Assembly: GCA_951799445.1 (NCBI GenBank)
Contig: OX637297.1
Span: 11,408,001 to 11,472,000, forward strand
Direction: 5' to 3'
DNA length: 64,000 bases
Origin: Pseudisothecium myosuroides
Lineage: Eukaryota; Streptophyta; Bryopsida; Hypnales; Lembophyllaceae
Position numbers and translations under genes: made by a program. The notes under the pieces were generated by a model, which worked only from the letters and a program-made list of their open reading frames with translations, was not told the origin of the DNA and made no database searches. Positions within the stretch are counted from its first letter, which is position 1; each line of letters starts with the position of its first letter. Below are positions 1-11,079 of this stretch, piece by piece.

Positions 1-740
1 TTGAGTTAGATTGAATTTTAAGTTTATATGTTCCTAGTGGGAGATGATGTAAACTTAATTGAGGAAAAACTTGGAAACGAATAATCAGCATCATTTTCAT
101 TTTTCAGTATACTCTAAACCCTAAAACCCGTAAACTATGAACTGCAGACCTTGAAAACATTAATGTAAAGCGCTGCCACTGTATACCCTAAACCCTATTA
201 AACCCTGAAACCCTGAACCCTGAAACCAAGAACCATGACCTTGAAACCGTGAACACTACACTACAACATGTACCCTAAACCCTATGACCGTGGATGGTAG
301 ACCCTATGACTGTGGACCCTACACCCTAAGATTGCATTCATTAGAATAGAAAATAACAAATATGAACATTCTAGAGTTCAAAATTTTTGTTGATTCTTTT
401 TGTAAGTGAGGTGTTCCACATGTTTCAGGTGCTCAAGCTTTTGGGTTCACGAGATTTTGTACAGTTCGTTTTTGTAGGATACGTATAATCAAGTCGTGTA
501 GGGGAAGAATTCCGAGTATTGATCGGGGAAGCATGTGACATTCTGTGAAGTGAAAGTCTTCAGAGCTTGATCCGCTTTGGTCAAAGTATCATTGACTCCT
601 AGAAAACGATGCAATGATACCATCCTTGAATGCGGCGAATTTCAAAATGTCAGTGAAGAATCGGAATTTTAGTGAAGCTTGGATTTCCGAAGTTCTAGTC
701 AGAAAATCAAGAGCCCCACGCCCTCCCTCCTTGTGGTCGG
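1..740. other. Flanking sequence with degenerate telomere-like motifs
   Basis: Bases 113-330 contain many CCCTAAA, CCCTATA and CCCTGAA variants, the degenerate C-rich strand of the plant telomere repeat, interleaved with unrelated sequence. The stretch 331-740 shows no gene I can support. An open stretch at 614-740 runs into the adjoining element and is probably chance. The last five bases (736-740, GTCGG) are the likely target duplication of the element that starts at 741. Confidence 0.5.
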
Positions 741-1746
741 TGTCGCAGCACAGAGTAAGTGAATTCCTTGTTATACTCCCAAAAACCACTCTAAAGCATA
801 ACAAAATGACTCTAAAGATCGAACCCACGAGATTCTGTGAAGTGTCTAGCTCTATTCCCAACTTAAGCTCAGCCAGTATCCAATTTCTACTTTCCGGTCC
901 TAGATCTAAAGCCGGAAACAACAACACACCAAAAACAACGACCAGACCTCTCTTTATCTCTTCCGGCCTGCCAAGCTATTCGGTCCTGTAATCCTATCAC
1001 AACCCAGGATCCTACAATTTCTAATCCTGGAACTTCTCTGGACCGATCCGATCCGGTCCTTTCACACGTACTCTCACTCCACTCCGGTTTAGTTTTGCCT
1101 CTGTTTCACCATCAGAGGGTTCGCCGCTTGCTTTTGAGAGTGGCAGGCCCGCCACTCCTTCCGTGACTTATAGTGGCTGAAGACCCACTTCTCTATTCCA
1201 CTACTTCCTACACTAGCACGGATCCGGTTTGATCTCTCACAGCCACCCGGACAGCGATCCGGTTTGCAGGTCACACAAAGACCCCCCGTACGATCCTCTC
1301 ATACTACAACGACCTTGATGCCAAGTTCCCTCCGCGCAAAGTTAGGTGGTTACAAGTGAACTCGTCCGTTCCAACATCAACTAAAGTCCTTCCGTTTACC
1401 AACTAGGGCAGCGAGACCTCACGGGAGATCGGACACTCAACCGGATTTCCTATCCAGGAGCTCTAGCGCGACTAAGGACTCCTTCCCTATCCGCCTAGCC
1501 TAACAACGATTTTCTCGCCCGGAACCGTGAACTGTAGAGGTGCTGAGGAACTGAAACCCACTCCCAACACTTAGAATACCCACTCACCTGCACATAAGAG
1601 CAAAACAAACACACTAAGGGGAGAAATCTCTCTAGAATCTGCATACATTTTCCTAACTTCTCACCAAAACAACCCTGCCACGCGCGAGAGAGACGTACAA
1701 CAAGAAATCAATAGAAAACACACAAAAACTCAAGAGAAAAGACTCC

Positions 1747-1767
1747 CAGTCTCCTTCACAGAGACTG
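1747..1767 (-). other. Perfect 7-bp hairpin downstream of copy A coding frame
   Basis: CAGTCTC and GAGACTG can pair around a 7-base loop, 175 bases after the stop codon of the element's coding frame. Copy B has the same hairpin, and the diverged copy C has a different sequence with the same stem length at a similar distance. A TATA-like TGTATAAT lies just upstream on the minus strand. Confidence 0.55.
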
Positions 1768-1941
1768 ACTATTATACACTTTAAAACTCAAAAGTCAACA
1801 AAAAGGGGCCCGGAAAGTCCGCGCGGAACTTTCGGTCCTTGTCGAGCCGGCCAGACCGGAAAACATCCGATCTAGACCAGATACACCGGATCAAATCCGG
1901 TCCGGTCCTAACTAACAAATATTTACAAAACTAAATCCTAT

Positions 1942-3708
1942 CTATCCTATCATAACCGGATCTACTCCTTGATCCGTTCCTTCGTCCATAACTTGGTCTT
2001 TGCCTTGGTCCACGCTCTGATCTTGATCCGCACCCTGATCTGGGGTTAGATCCATACTTTGATCCTGCCCCGGGTTCAGTGTGGGACTTCTAGGTGGTTC
2101 CGCTCCAAGCTATTCGAAGACGTCCGTCAGGATCCGGTTTCGCTCCCCGGTTTCACGTTCTGGGAGATCCAGTGACAAATCCAAGTTGATGGTGTGCGCG
2201 AGCTTCCTCCCACTCTTCTTTGACTGGGGAGTTCCCTCCTTTCCTTCCGTCTGAATGCCCACGTTCGGAAAAGACCCGGGCATTGAAAGGTCGGACAGAT
2301 GGAACGACTGTGACAACGTCACTCCGTTCAGCTTTTGGCTGCTCTCCTCCATCCGGTTTGCAGCTTCTCGCGCTTCCATCATGACCAATTCCACCTTCTC
2401 GGAATAGTCCGTCAAAATCCGGACCAACCTGGTTCCGGATATTTTCTTCTCCTTGAGGACTCCCTCGTCAAATAGCTTTGACTTGGTGATGGCCTCTCCG
2501 GTTGTCCCAAAAGTGGCCTTCACGTCCTTGGCTACTTTCCGGGTAGCCTCCGCCATCTCCCGTGTGGTGGCCATGTCCTCCTTGAGGAGCAACAATTCCG
2601 TCTTCAACGACTTGTTCTCCTCTTGGAGTCGTCGTATCTCCGCTTCTTGTTTCCGGATCTCATCCGGGCTGGAGATGAATTCTGCAACCACTCTAGCAAG
2701 GTTGCTATCTGCTGGTGCTCCCACCAACTCGCTGATCTGGTTCAGAATCAACTTCTTCACTGTCCAGTCTGCTCGCACATCGCTCAGGATGTTGATCAAC
2801 TAGTTGAACGGATCCGTCGGATCCGCTCCGGAAGGACCCAGTTCTTCAAAAACCGGTTTCTTCCTAGGGTTCGATGTCTCATCCGGAGGGGTTGGGGTTC
2901 CTCTCCGGTGAGGAGGCGTCGTCTTCTGCCGCTTGTGCTGCGGCCGGTGTTGCTCTTCCTCTTCTTCTTCTTCTTCCTCGGAACCGGATACTTCCTCCTG
3001 TACTTCTTCCGATTCCGATTCCCCATACTTCAGGAGTGACTCATGAGTCTTCCACTCCTTCTCCTCCGTATCCGTGAGGAGTTGATTGTGCTTGTAAAGA
3101 TGGAAGATGTAGGAACTCAACGGAGTCGGCCTACTTCCTCCGATCTTTGGAACCAGACGGCTGACCAGATCGGAAAAGATTCGGGCCCAGTCCACTTTCC
3201 GTTCCCCGCTCAGGGCTCCGAAAATCAGGTTCCCGATGGCGATTGTCACCCTCGTCGGCTTCTCCGGGTGGGTGATCGGAACCAGGAACTGCAGAAGGTT
3301 TCGATGCCGGTCGTCCAAACAATCCGCGACCGCATGCCCATCCTTCGAGTCTACCGTGGTCCGGAACTTCCCTCGGGTGTAACCTTCCTTCGAGGTGGCC
3401 ATCCCTCGACCTCCTAACCGGAAATCGTACACGGACCTCCACATTTCTTCCGTCCAACTGCCCGGAATCCCGCGGATGGTCTTGTTGAACTGATTCGAGA
3501 GTTTTCCCAACAGCTCTCGAATCATCCATTCCTCCCTAAACCCCCAGGGTTTATCGATCAGTCCTCCGCAACCCATCTTGGCAAGATCCTCTATGAGGTT
3601 GTCCTTTTCCTTCTCTTCTGCTGGAATAATTGGACACACCTTCCGGAATTTAACTTCTACTGCGGAGGAACTGGACGGTCCTGCTCTACTCTTGCGGAGC
3701 TGAGGCAT
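1942..3708 (-). pseudogene. Element-encoded coiled-coil protein, copy A (two nonsense codons)
   Basis: A 589-codon frame starting MPQLRKS, the start chosen because copy B is closed upstream and copy C starts at the equivalent place. Residues about 40-225 form a conserved globular region. It is shared with copies B and C and ends in a segment with the motif FLVPI.HPEKPTRVT. An acidic glutamate run follows (about 235-255), then a basic stretch (HKRQK), a heptad-like coiled coil (about 350-400) and a D/Q-rich tail. TAG codons interrupt the frame at 2800-2802 and 2110-2112; copy B has CAG and CAA at these places. The general layout recalls plant 'putative transposon protein' or Gag-like accessory proteins, but I cannot assign a family. 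The C-terminal D/Q region may act in protein contacts (inference). Confidence 0.75.
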
Positions 3709-3981
3709 GGACACGAACTGTGCTAACCGGATTCTGACTAAGGCTACCTTTCCCTCTCTTAGCCGCACGTCTCGTTTCTCACCTTCGCTCTTCCGATCTC
3801 AACCAGAATACCTCTAAACCTGCAATACACACTAAAGAGCTGCGCGCCCTTACACACACACACGCACACACAAACTCACAGAATAAGGGAGCAAATCGCT
3901 GGAGAAGGAAGCTAAGTATGCGCTGGAGAGCGATTTCCGCAAAAGAAATTTGAAAAAGAGTGGCAACTGGATTGGTCAGCC

Positions 3982-3989
3982 TATTTATA
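3982..3989 (-). promoter_or_regulatory. TATA box of copy A
   Basis: On the minus strand the sequence reads CTATAAATAGG, about 280 bases upstream of the MPQLRKS start codon and about 230 bases inside the element end. The same box is conserved in copy B. Confidence 0.6.
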
Positions 3990-4220
3990 GTCTGATTTGT
4001 CATCATGACCAAATCCGTTCCTGACCCAATCCGTTCCAACTTAGATCCGCTCCAACTCTAATCCGGTTTAGATTCAGATCAAATCTGGATTGTCACCTCT
4101 TCCGTTCCGTAGTTAATTTCCGGTTTCCCGTTATCTCTTGCTCAATTCCGGATCCCAGATCACGGTTTCCGTTCCAAGATTTAGATAACTTACAAAAAAC
4201 CAAAAATTCACATTGCGACA

Positions 4221-5866
4221 CTAGGGCGCACAGGGAGTTGTATTATGCAAATCGTTATAGGTCAAGTTCCTACCCACATGAATGCTTGACGATCATGCAT
4301 GATAAAATGGATCATGCAAAGACCGCTTTCTTCATTTTCTCTCACAAACATAAGGCTATTGATGGTCTAATCAAGTTGCCTGTATCTGTAACCGGTATGA
4401 TAGCCCATGGTCATGGTGATGTCCGTTATGCCCATTATGGCTTGGACATCTTCTCTCATAATTCCAACTACACAGTCGACTCCTTTGCTAAGTTGTTGCA
4501 AGATTTGGAATTGCCCCCAAAGTATTTTTCCAGGGAATTGTTTGTTGGTTCCAGGTCAGCTCCTCTTTTCGATGTAGTTCTACAAGGAGATCACATTTGC
4601 AAAACATCTCTTCGACCAGCTCCAGAGATCCCAATTTTAGGGCTGTCACTCCCTCCGATTTTGAATGTTCAGATGGACAATGCTACTGATGACAATAAGA
4701 ATAGATTTGTGTTTTGCTTCTGGTCCCTTCTTGTTGCCAAAATTTTTTTTCGGGAAGTGTATGTGAATTTCATGCTTGTGGGACATACTCACGATGACAT
4801 CGATGCATTGTTTGGGAGGTGGAGCATGTTGCTGAAGAAGGAAAACTTTCCCACCATTCCTTCATTGATGAAGTCCTTCATGGACGTAGAATCGGTTCCT
4901 ACAATTCCCCATCTTGTAGAAGAAGTGCCTGATTTTAAGGCTTTCATTCAGGGGTTCATCATAGAGAGAGACGAGTCACTTGTTGGGCACACCAAGGCTC
5001 AACAATTCAAGTTCTATCTGGAGTCAAATGACTATCCAGTCATGAAGTACAAGCTTCTGTGCACGGATGTAGACTGGCTGCCTAAAGAAGGTGGAGGCAT
5101 TAAATTATGGCAAGAAGACTCTGAAGGTCGGAGTTTGTGGCCGCATGGAGAGCCGGTCCCCGTTTTCTCACGCCCCATGAGAGGTGTTGATGACATATTC
5201 AAGGGTTTAACGGGATTCATCAATTATTGGGAGAAATTGTCCAACGAAGACCAAACTGGGGAGTACAGAAGACGGTATGAGCACTTAATATACTACTGGC
5301 GAGCAGTGAAAGCAGTGTTGCATGAACCAATTGAACCTCCATCTTCTTTGAAAGATGGCTTTTGGCCATCCACTCGTATTGTACCAACGATCGAAGATCA
5401 GTTTGAAGATAATGGTGAGATTCAGGAAGAGTTTGCAGAGGATGACATCTATGTTGAGCAATTACGCGATCGCCCACAACAATCCTTTCGGGTAATGCGT
5501 GATGTCTGTGCAGGATACTTTCTTGCTATTCGTCCCGCGGATGGCGATGCAAGGCCTGTTTGGATTGCAAGAGCCTTGTCTGATCCTGATAGCAACCCCG
5601 AAGAACCGAATTCTGTGCTCATTCAATATTTCAAGCCCACATCAAGAAACCAAAACATTCAAGAATTCTACACTGGTTGGGATTCTTCAGGAGGATTACG
5701 GTGGAAGGTTGACGAAGCTCTCCGTCCTATTTGGGAGCATACAGATTCCTTGATGACTGCATGGAAGTCACAGATCAAGAAGGACACGACTCAATGTAGG
5801 CTGAAGATTTTGGCCGCTCAAATTGAAGTGATTCACAACAATCTAGCTGCCTTGAATTCCACTTGA
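4221..5866 (+). CDS. DUF7869-like gene, C-terminal part (separated from its N-terminal half)
   Basis: This is the C-terminal 547 codons of a gene whose N-terminal 400 codons lie at 20911-19712 on the opposite strand. Bases 4221-4225 (CTAGG) are one half of a target duplication, and coding proper resumes at 4226 in perfect frame. It carries the family's signature blocks: MHDKMDHAK (about residues 424-432 of the joined 946), QMDNATDDNKNRF (about 550) and VGHTHDDIDALF (about 585). The spacing of conserved Asp residues (HDKMD, MDN, DDID) would suit an RNase H-like or transposase-like metal site; that is inference. The C-terminal segment (CAGYFLAIRP... to the stop) also matches the decayed paralogue at 11080-14471. 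No internal stop is present. The only ATG-type starts here are internal, so this half is not a gene on its own. Confidence 0.85.
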
Positions 5867-6398
5867 GCATAAATATTACTCTACTCAGTTCATTCTATAG
5901 TAATACTTTGCTTTTATATTGTGTAGGTAATACTTCTGTTTTTCTTATAGAATTTTGTATTGTGCGTCATACAAGAGACGTAATATATTTATGTGTTAAG
6001 TGTTTTTATACTACAGATTTGCTTTACATAAGCAATAGAAATTCTATGTCACGTGGTATACAATAAATAGTATAAGTTTGTATGTTTTGATTTAATTTGA
6101 TGGATTTCCATGGGAATCACGGTTCCAAGTGTATTAATTGCTTTTATGAAGCAATTGCATTTATATTTGATATGAATATATTTTAATATTGCATTCTACC
6201 TTTACATGTCTCTATGATTGACTTTAATTTCTTTCTAAATTAACTATAGAAAATTCATTTCAATATCTGAAAGAATTGGAAAAAAATGGTAATGGGTATT
6301 ACCACTTTTTATTTTGTTAACGTTTTAAGCACTTGTCACATTTTTGGATAGGGGCTTCTATGTTGTTACAACTTTCTTGCTTGTAAAGTTCACTTAGC

Positions 6399-6518
6399 AA
6401 CACCAAGTCATGTATATTTCATAGGTGTTCGTCCAAACTCAACGAGAATCGAACTTAGACCGCTTGAATGAGATAAACATTCCCGTACAACCAACTTTGG
6501 ACCTCATGACTTGGTGTT
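6399..6518. repeat. 120-bp fold-back (MITE-like) unit
   Basis: A perfect 14-bp inverted repeat (AACACCAAGTCATG at 6399-6412, its complement at 6505-6518) bounds the unit. A nested 7-bp pair GTCCAAA/TTTGGAC (6431-6437, 6496-6502) lies inside. The minus strand of the centre contains GTTCGATTC, which resembles a tRNA B box, but the expected T-stem does not pair. It could be a small non-autonomous hairpin element or a tRNA-derived remnant. Confidence 0.5.
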
Positions 6519-7713
6519 CAATAGATGGCATGATCTTCACATATATAAATTGAAACACGATTATTACATAGAATTGTATATTTTCAAAGAGCTACTAAGT
6601 ACAGTAAACTCTCATTTTAATGGAAATTATACTTTACAACTAATGAGCTTAGTGTTTATCACCCTAAATTTGCTAAACTCAAAATTCAATTTTTGGACGT
6701 CTATATGGATACTGGTATTTTGAGAGGGGCCAACTCTCTCAAAATATTGAATATGGTGTTTATTCACCTGACTAAGGTTCTTTTTACATTATATTGTATA
6801 GAATTGCTTTCAATGCCTCTTAAAAATGAACTATGTATTGAAGGTTGATAGTTTGATGTTCTTATTGTTTGTATAATTGTAGCATCTTCTTGTGCAATAT
6901 GTACTTGATGTAATGCACTATGAAAAAAACGTAGTGGAGAACATCGTGAAAAACTACGTTTGGGGATAAGGACTCTCCTACAGTAAGAGTTGAAATGCAG
7001 GCACAGAACATCCAACCACATCTTCATTTGCAAGCAAGGGGTCCTAACCATGACAAATTGTATAGTAAGGTCCACTTCATTTACGAATTTTCCAATCAGT
7101 TTTCACTAGAAAATTCAGCAACTTTAGGAAGCTCTAGCATGCTAAAAAATAAACCAATTTTGGAACCGCAAATTGCGTTGGAATTGAAATGAAGTGCACT
7201 TCAACTTCATAATAAGTGAAAAATGATAATTTCAAATCTTACAACAATTTGGATTTCTTTTATACTCTACCTACCATTTCATAGAAAACCTTTAGAAGAT
7301 AGTCAAAGTTTTTTTGCAATGGGGTGAAGAACAAGCAAGAAATCATACAAGCAATCCAAGTGGTATGAGATCAAGTATCTCTAAAGCAATTGTGAAGGTT
7401 CATTTCTCATATATACTTTTGAATACAAGTTGAAATTTTCACAAACATTGGCAACACTAGATAGTATATAGTGTATAGAAAACATCAAACTTTTTGTATT
7501 GTTTTCAATTGTATATGTGTGTTTGTGATTATGATAAAGTAGACTTTAGTGTGATTCCAATGCAATTCAAAATTCAAAATTTTGTTCAATTTCGAATATA
7601 TACGGGCCTCCCAAAGTTGACTTAATCTCAGCAGAATGCAAAAATTTGTAAATGAAGTAGACCTTATTGTACAGTGGGGTAGCAATCAAAATGGCATTTT
7701 TGAATTTGCAGTG

Positions 7714-8070
7714 AAAGAAATTTCAGTGCTGCCAACTTTGACAGCCTCCCGAGGGCTCAAGAATTATCTTTGACCATGAAATTTTTACCACAATATCATC
7801 TTTAAGTTAATTATATATGTATCAAATTTCAAGGCCAAAAGATTTACACAATAAAAGATATTTGAAATCTACCAACATGTGTAGTCGTGAGAAAAATTTC
7901 ACTACTGCCAACTTTGACACCCTCCCAAGGACTGAAATTTTTTCTTTTCCTATAAAAATTTGGTCATAGCCCCATCTTTATGTTGATTACATATGTGAAA
8001 AATTTCAAGTCCAATAGAACCCCACAAAAATATATATTCAAAATCTACCAGCATGTGTAGTTATGAGAAA
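7714..8070. repeat. Diverged two-copy tandem repeat, about 190 bp each
   Basis: Both halves contain, in order, TTTCA(G/C)T..TGCCAACTTTGACA, CCTCCC(G/A)AGG, a long AT-rich middle with CATCTTTA, ATATGT and AATTTCAAG, and TCTACCA.CATGTGTAGT. Divergence between the halves is substantial, so the duplication is old. No coding potential was seen. Confidence 0.55.
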
Positions 8071-8239
8071 CAGTTTGTTACGTTAGGTGACATTGGGGCC
8101 ATTCTACATCATATTATAGTATTCGATGAACTCCGATAGGAGTTCATCTTAGTTTTGGATGAGTTTCATCTAAATGTTTGAGTTCATCCATCTTAGGATT
8201 TGAGTGTTTAGGTGGGGAGAGTTCCTTGACTTGACATGG

Positions 8240-8264
8240 TTTAGGGTTTAGGGTTTAGGGTTTA
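8240..8264 (+). repeat. Interstitial plant telomere motif
   Basis: Three perfect TTTAGGG units plus a partial fourth. This is the telomere repeat of most land plants, here far from any visible chromosome end. Confidence 0.85.
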
Positions 8265-9124
8265 GTGGGAGGAGGCTAAACCAATTTCTTGAGTGTGGCA
8301 TGGGTTTGAAGGTACTCTCAAGCGTTTTCTAGCAATTTTAGATTGTTTTTAGAGTAATTGGAAGTGGAGGAGAGAACTTAAAAAGTTGTGAGAGTTTTTC
8401 CCCAAAATTTTTAATTTCCTTTCTTGTAGTAACAATTTTGAGTGGATTGAAAAATTTCACTTCTAGATTGTTACTTATACTTGTGGTAGTGGTAGAGGAG
8501 TTGCATACAAATCCAATGCTTCAATAATCGTAGGATTTTAGTGATTTTTGAGGAAGTTAGAGGGTTTTGAAGTTTGCTAGTTTTTTTAGACGAGTCCCTG
8601 GATTGAGCGCTCCGTTTTCTAGAATCTAGGATTTTCAAAGATTTTTCTGAAATCTAGGAAATTTGAAGATTTTCTGTCAAAATCTAGGAATTTGGAAGAT
8701 TACTAGAATCTAGGAACTTTGAAGATCTTGGAATCTATGATTTTAGAAGATTATTGAAATGTACATGTGTTATAATTTGAAAAATCCAGAATCTTGGATT
8801 TAGGTTAGATTCAGATTCTCTTTGAGAGGAAAAAAAAAAAAAAAAAGAGGAAGGTGCAAACTTTGAAATTCAATTCTAGGAGCATTTTAGCTTGGATTTG
8901 AGTAAAATTTGTGCCTATTTTATGTGAAATTTGCCAAGGAATCCAATGGTGTAGTTGGTTTGGCATTCAAACCTGATTTTCAGCCTGGAATGACGTTTTT
9001 CATCGGCTGAATGGTGTTTTTGAACACCAATTTTTCAAAATTTCCAAGAACTCAAGCCTAATTAGACACTTGTTCAGGTTGCCCTAAGCCTTTAGATAGT
9101 TGTAGGTATCCAAATAGTCATTTT

Positions 9125-9331
9125 ATGATGCAGAGTAAGAGTCAATATTATCGATCTCCATCACCAGACTACTTGGAGGATAGTCACATTGAAGACTTAG
9201 GACCAGCGGTGGATACCAACGAGGCTTTTGAGTCTATTTCGGTGTTGGATACCACTAGGAGGCTTCGGGTTTGGAGTGTGGGTACATTTGACTATATGGA
9301 CGACGATCCTTGCAGCATGGTGAGGGATTGA
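9125..9331 (+). CDS. Small unassigned open frame
   Basis: A 68-residue frame starting MMQSKSQYYRSPSPDY, acidic and without recognised motif. It is one of the few open stretches in this interval with non-AT-rich codon use. No splice sites or neighbours link it to another exon, so it could be an exon remnant or chance. Confidence 0.2.
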   Translation: MMQSKSQYYRSPSPDYLEDSHIEDLGPAVDTNEAFESISVLDTTRRLRVWSVGTFDYMDDDPCSMVRD

Positions 9332-11079
9332 TTTTCTGGAAGGGTAGGAAGTATTTCTCTTCTTGATTGGAAGCTCCAATTTGGACTTGGATGAAGGAGA
9401 AATGTCAACGATCTCCAAGCTTCAACGATTAGTACACTTTTGAGCTATTACTACAACATTTGGAATATGAGGTGCTTTAGACATATGAACGATGAACCGA
9501 GGAGCATACGCTCCAATTGCGCTAGGTAGAGCGCTATTGGCAGGCTCGTATAGAGCTTGTTTCTGCTCTCAAGGAAGGCGCTGCGGCAAGTTTGATTACT
9601 ATGGAGAAAGGATGCCATATTTAACTACTTTTGGACTTTCAATAGTCCAGAAGTAAAGAGGCGGTGAAATCCCCGGATGTTTTCTTATGGGTCTGGAGAT
9701 CTCCTGAAATAGGAACGCTTTGCATGCATCCAATCTAGCACCCACAAGTATGTCGGGGAGTGCTTCATGTGCTTAGAAATGAATGAAATCGTGTAGTTGT
9801 AACATAGTGGATCCGTAGTAGAGTTCACATGATTGTATTGGGAGATCTGTGGACCGGGTTTCCGTAATTTAGGCATCCAATTCACAGCACAACTGAAGTC
9901 TCAGAACCTATCGAGAGATCCCCCGATGACCACCACTTGTTGCAGACATGGCTTCCATTCCATATTAATCCCTCAGTGAGCGCTGATCTTCACATAATTC
10001 TATCGGGAGATCCCCTGACGGGGGTGTAGAATATGAGTCGGCTTCACTGACAATCTTGGTGTTGAAGTGGTACAATTTGATTCCTGTGCTATAGTGCAAG
10101 TGACATCCGAGTTCATCAAGAATGATTCACAATAAGGCACGTTGGGGGCAATTCTTTCAAAGATATATGGTATCTCGAGAGTTCAACGGAAGTACACACA
10201 AGTGGATTTGAAAGTCAAACATCAGTTCACAATTATCAAATGAGCAATTGCTCTTGGGAATAAGGAGTCCGGTTCTAGGGTTCACCGGGAGATCCCCCGA
10301 TGGACTGCTAATATAGTGGAGCTAAGGTAGTCAGGATATGACGAAGTGACAGGGGCATATCACAGTAACTTACTCACAGTGACATTTGAAGAACTGTAGA
10401 CCACTGAGTCACAGGTGCTCAGACGTTCGACATACATCAGAAGATGAATAACGGCTAAGTAAATATAATATTCCATCCGAAATAATGACATTAGTTTCAG
10501 TTTGTGTGAAGAACATTAAGGTTCTTTCATTGCAAAAAATAGATCCGTACTTGGTTGTCCGCTATATAATTGTGAAGATGCAAAACCCAGAAGACTAGAA
10601 TTCCAACAGTGACTAACTGTGAGAGAAAAGAAATGCATTATTCAGACTCATTTGAGTGCATGTATGACTAGAGCAATGTACTCTGTTCCGGACACAAACA
10701 TAAACTACTTCCATTTCAGGAGATGAGAGGAAGAAAGACATCCCGCGCTTCTGCTATCAAGTCATTGCCCCCATGCCGCACGCAAAGAATAGAAATCATA
10801 AACATATTAATATATTCATAAAGATTTATTTTACATACACATGTCACAAAAAGCAGCTCTAAAAAATTAATCGAAGAACAGTCATACTGACTCAGCGGAC
10901 TGTACTTCGAAACCCTTACTTGCGGCTGCGCTTACTGGATGTAGAATGTGTCGTGCGATATCACGATGGGAGTTGCGACCCGCAGAATATATTGTAACAT
11001 CTCACAATTGCCGCAACAACCGACACAGTGCATTGAGAGTTCCCACGACGGCCGTAGCGACTCTAGACTAGGCACTCAA
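9332..11079. other. Intergenic DNA with GATC-centred palindromes
   Basis: No gene is supported. It contains several members of the 18-bp palindrome family (9910, 10002, 10284, 10950) and a related GGAGATCTCC at 9695-9704. Stop codons are frequent in all frames. Confidence 0.45.

Larger units (their letters stand above)
741..4220 (-). mobile_element. 3.48-kb coding LTR-like element, copy A
   Basis: Read on the minus strand, the unit begins TGTCGCAATG and ends TGCTGCGACA. It therefore has a perfect 7-bp terminal inverted repeat and TG...CA ends. It is colinear and nearly identical over its full length with copy B (16232-19711), and both measure 3,480 bp. It holds a TATA-type promoter, one long decayed coding frame and about 1.2 kb of downstream noncoding sequence. 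Neither end is repeated as a direct repeat inside the unit, and no reverse transcriptase, integrase or transposase was seen. TG...CA ends with 5-bp target duplications are typical of LTRs, so a solo LTR that carries its own gene is my preferred reading. A TIR DNA transposon with 5-bp duplications is the alternative. Its original right-hand flank now lies beside copy B. Confidence 0.85.
5867..9124. other. AT-rich intergenic stretch without recognised gene
   Basis: No coding frame here shows recognisable similarity or sustained composition. Open frames are short and lie in AT-rich DNA. It contains a 120-bp fold-back unit (6399-6518), a diverged two-copy tandem repeat (7714-8070), a short telomeric tract (8240-8264), short repeats of TCTAGGA...GAAGAT (about 8625-8760) and an A-run near 8830. 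In the ancestral arrangement this lay downstream of the DUF7869-like gene. Confidence 0.5.

Noticed and set aside
589..991. Two overlapping open frames at the left end of copy A
   Set aside because: Both cross the element border at 741 and share no similarity with anything else. They are by-products of the noncoding tail.
2453..3529. Several antisense and shifted open frames over copy A (and 16911-18233 over copy B)
   Set aside because: They are shadows of the element's main coding frame, whose homology to copy C is in one frame only.
6431..6502. Possible tRNA gene (7-bp acceptor-like pairing and GTTCGATTC)
   Set aside because: The T-stem and anticodon stem do not pair. It is better explained as the inside of a fold-back unit.
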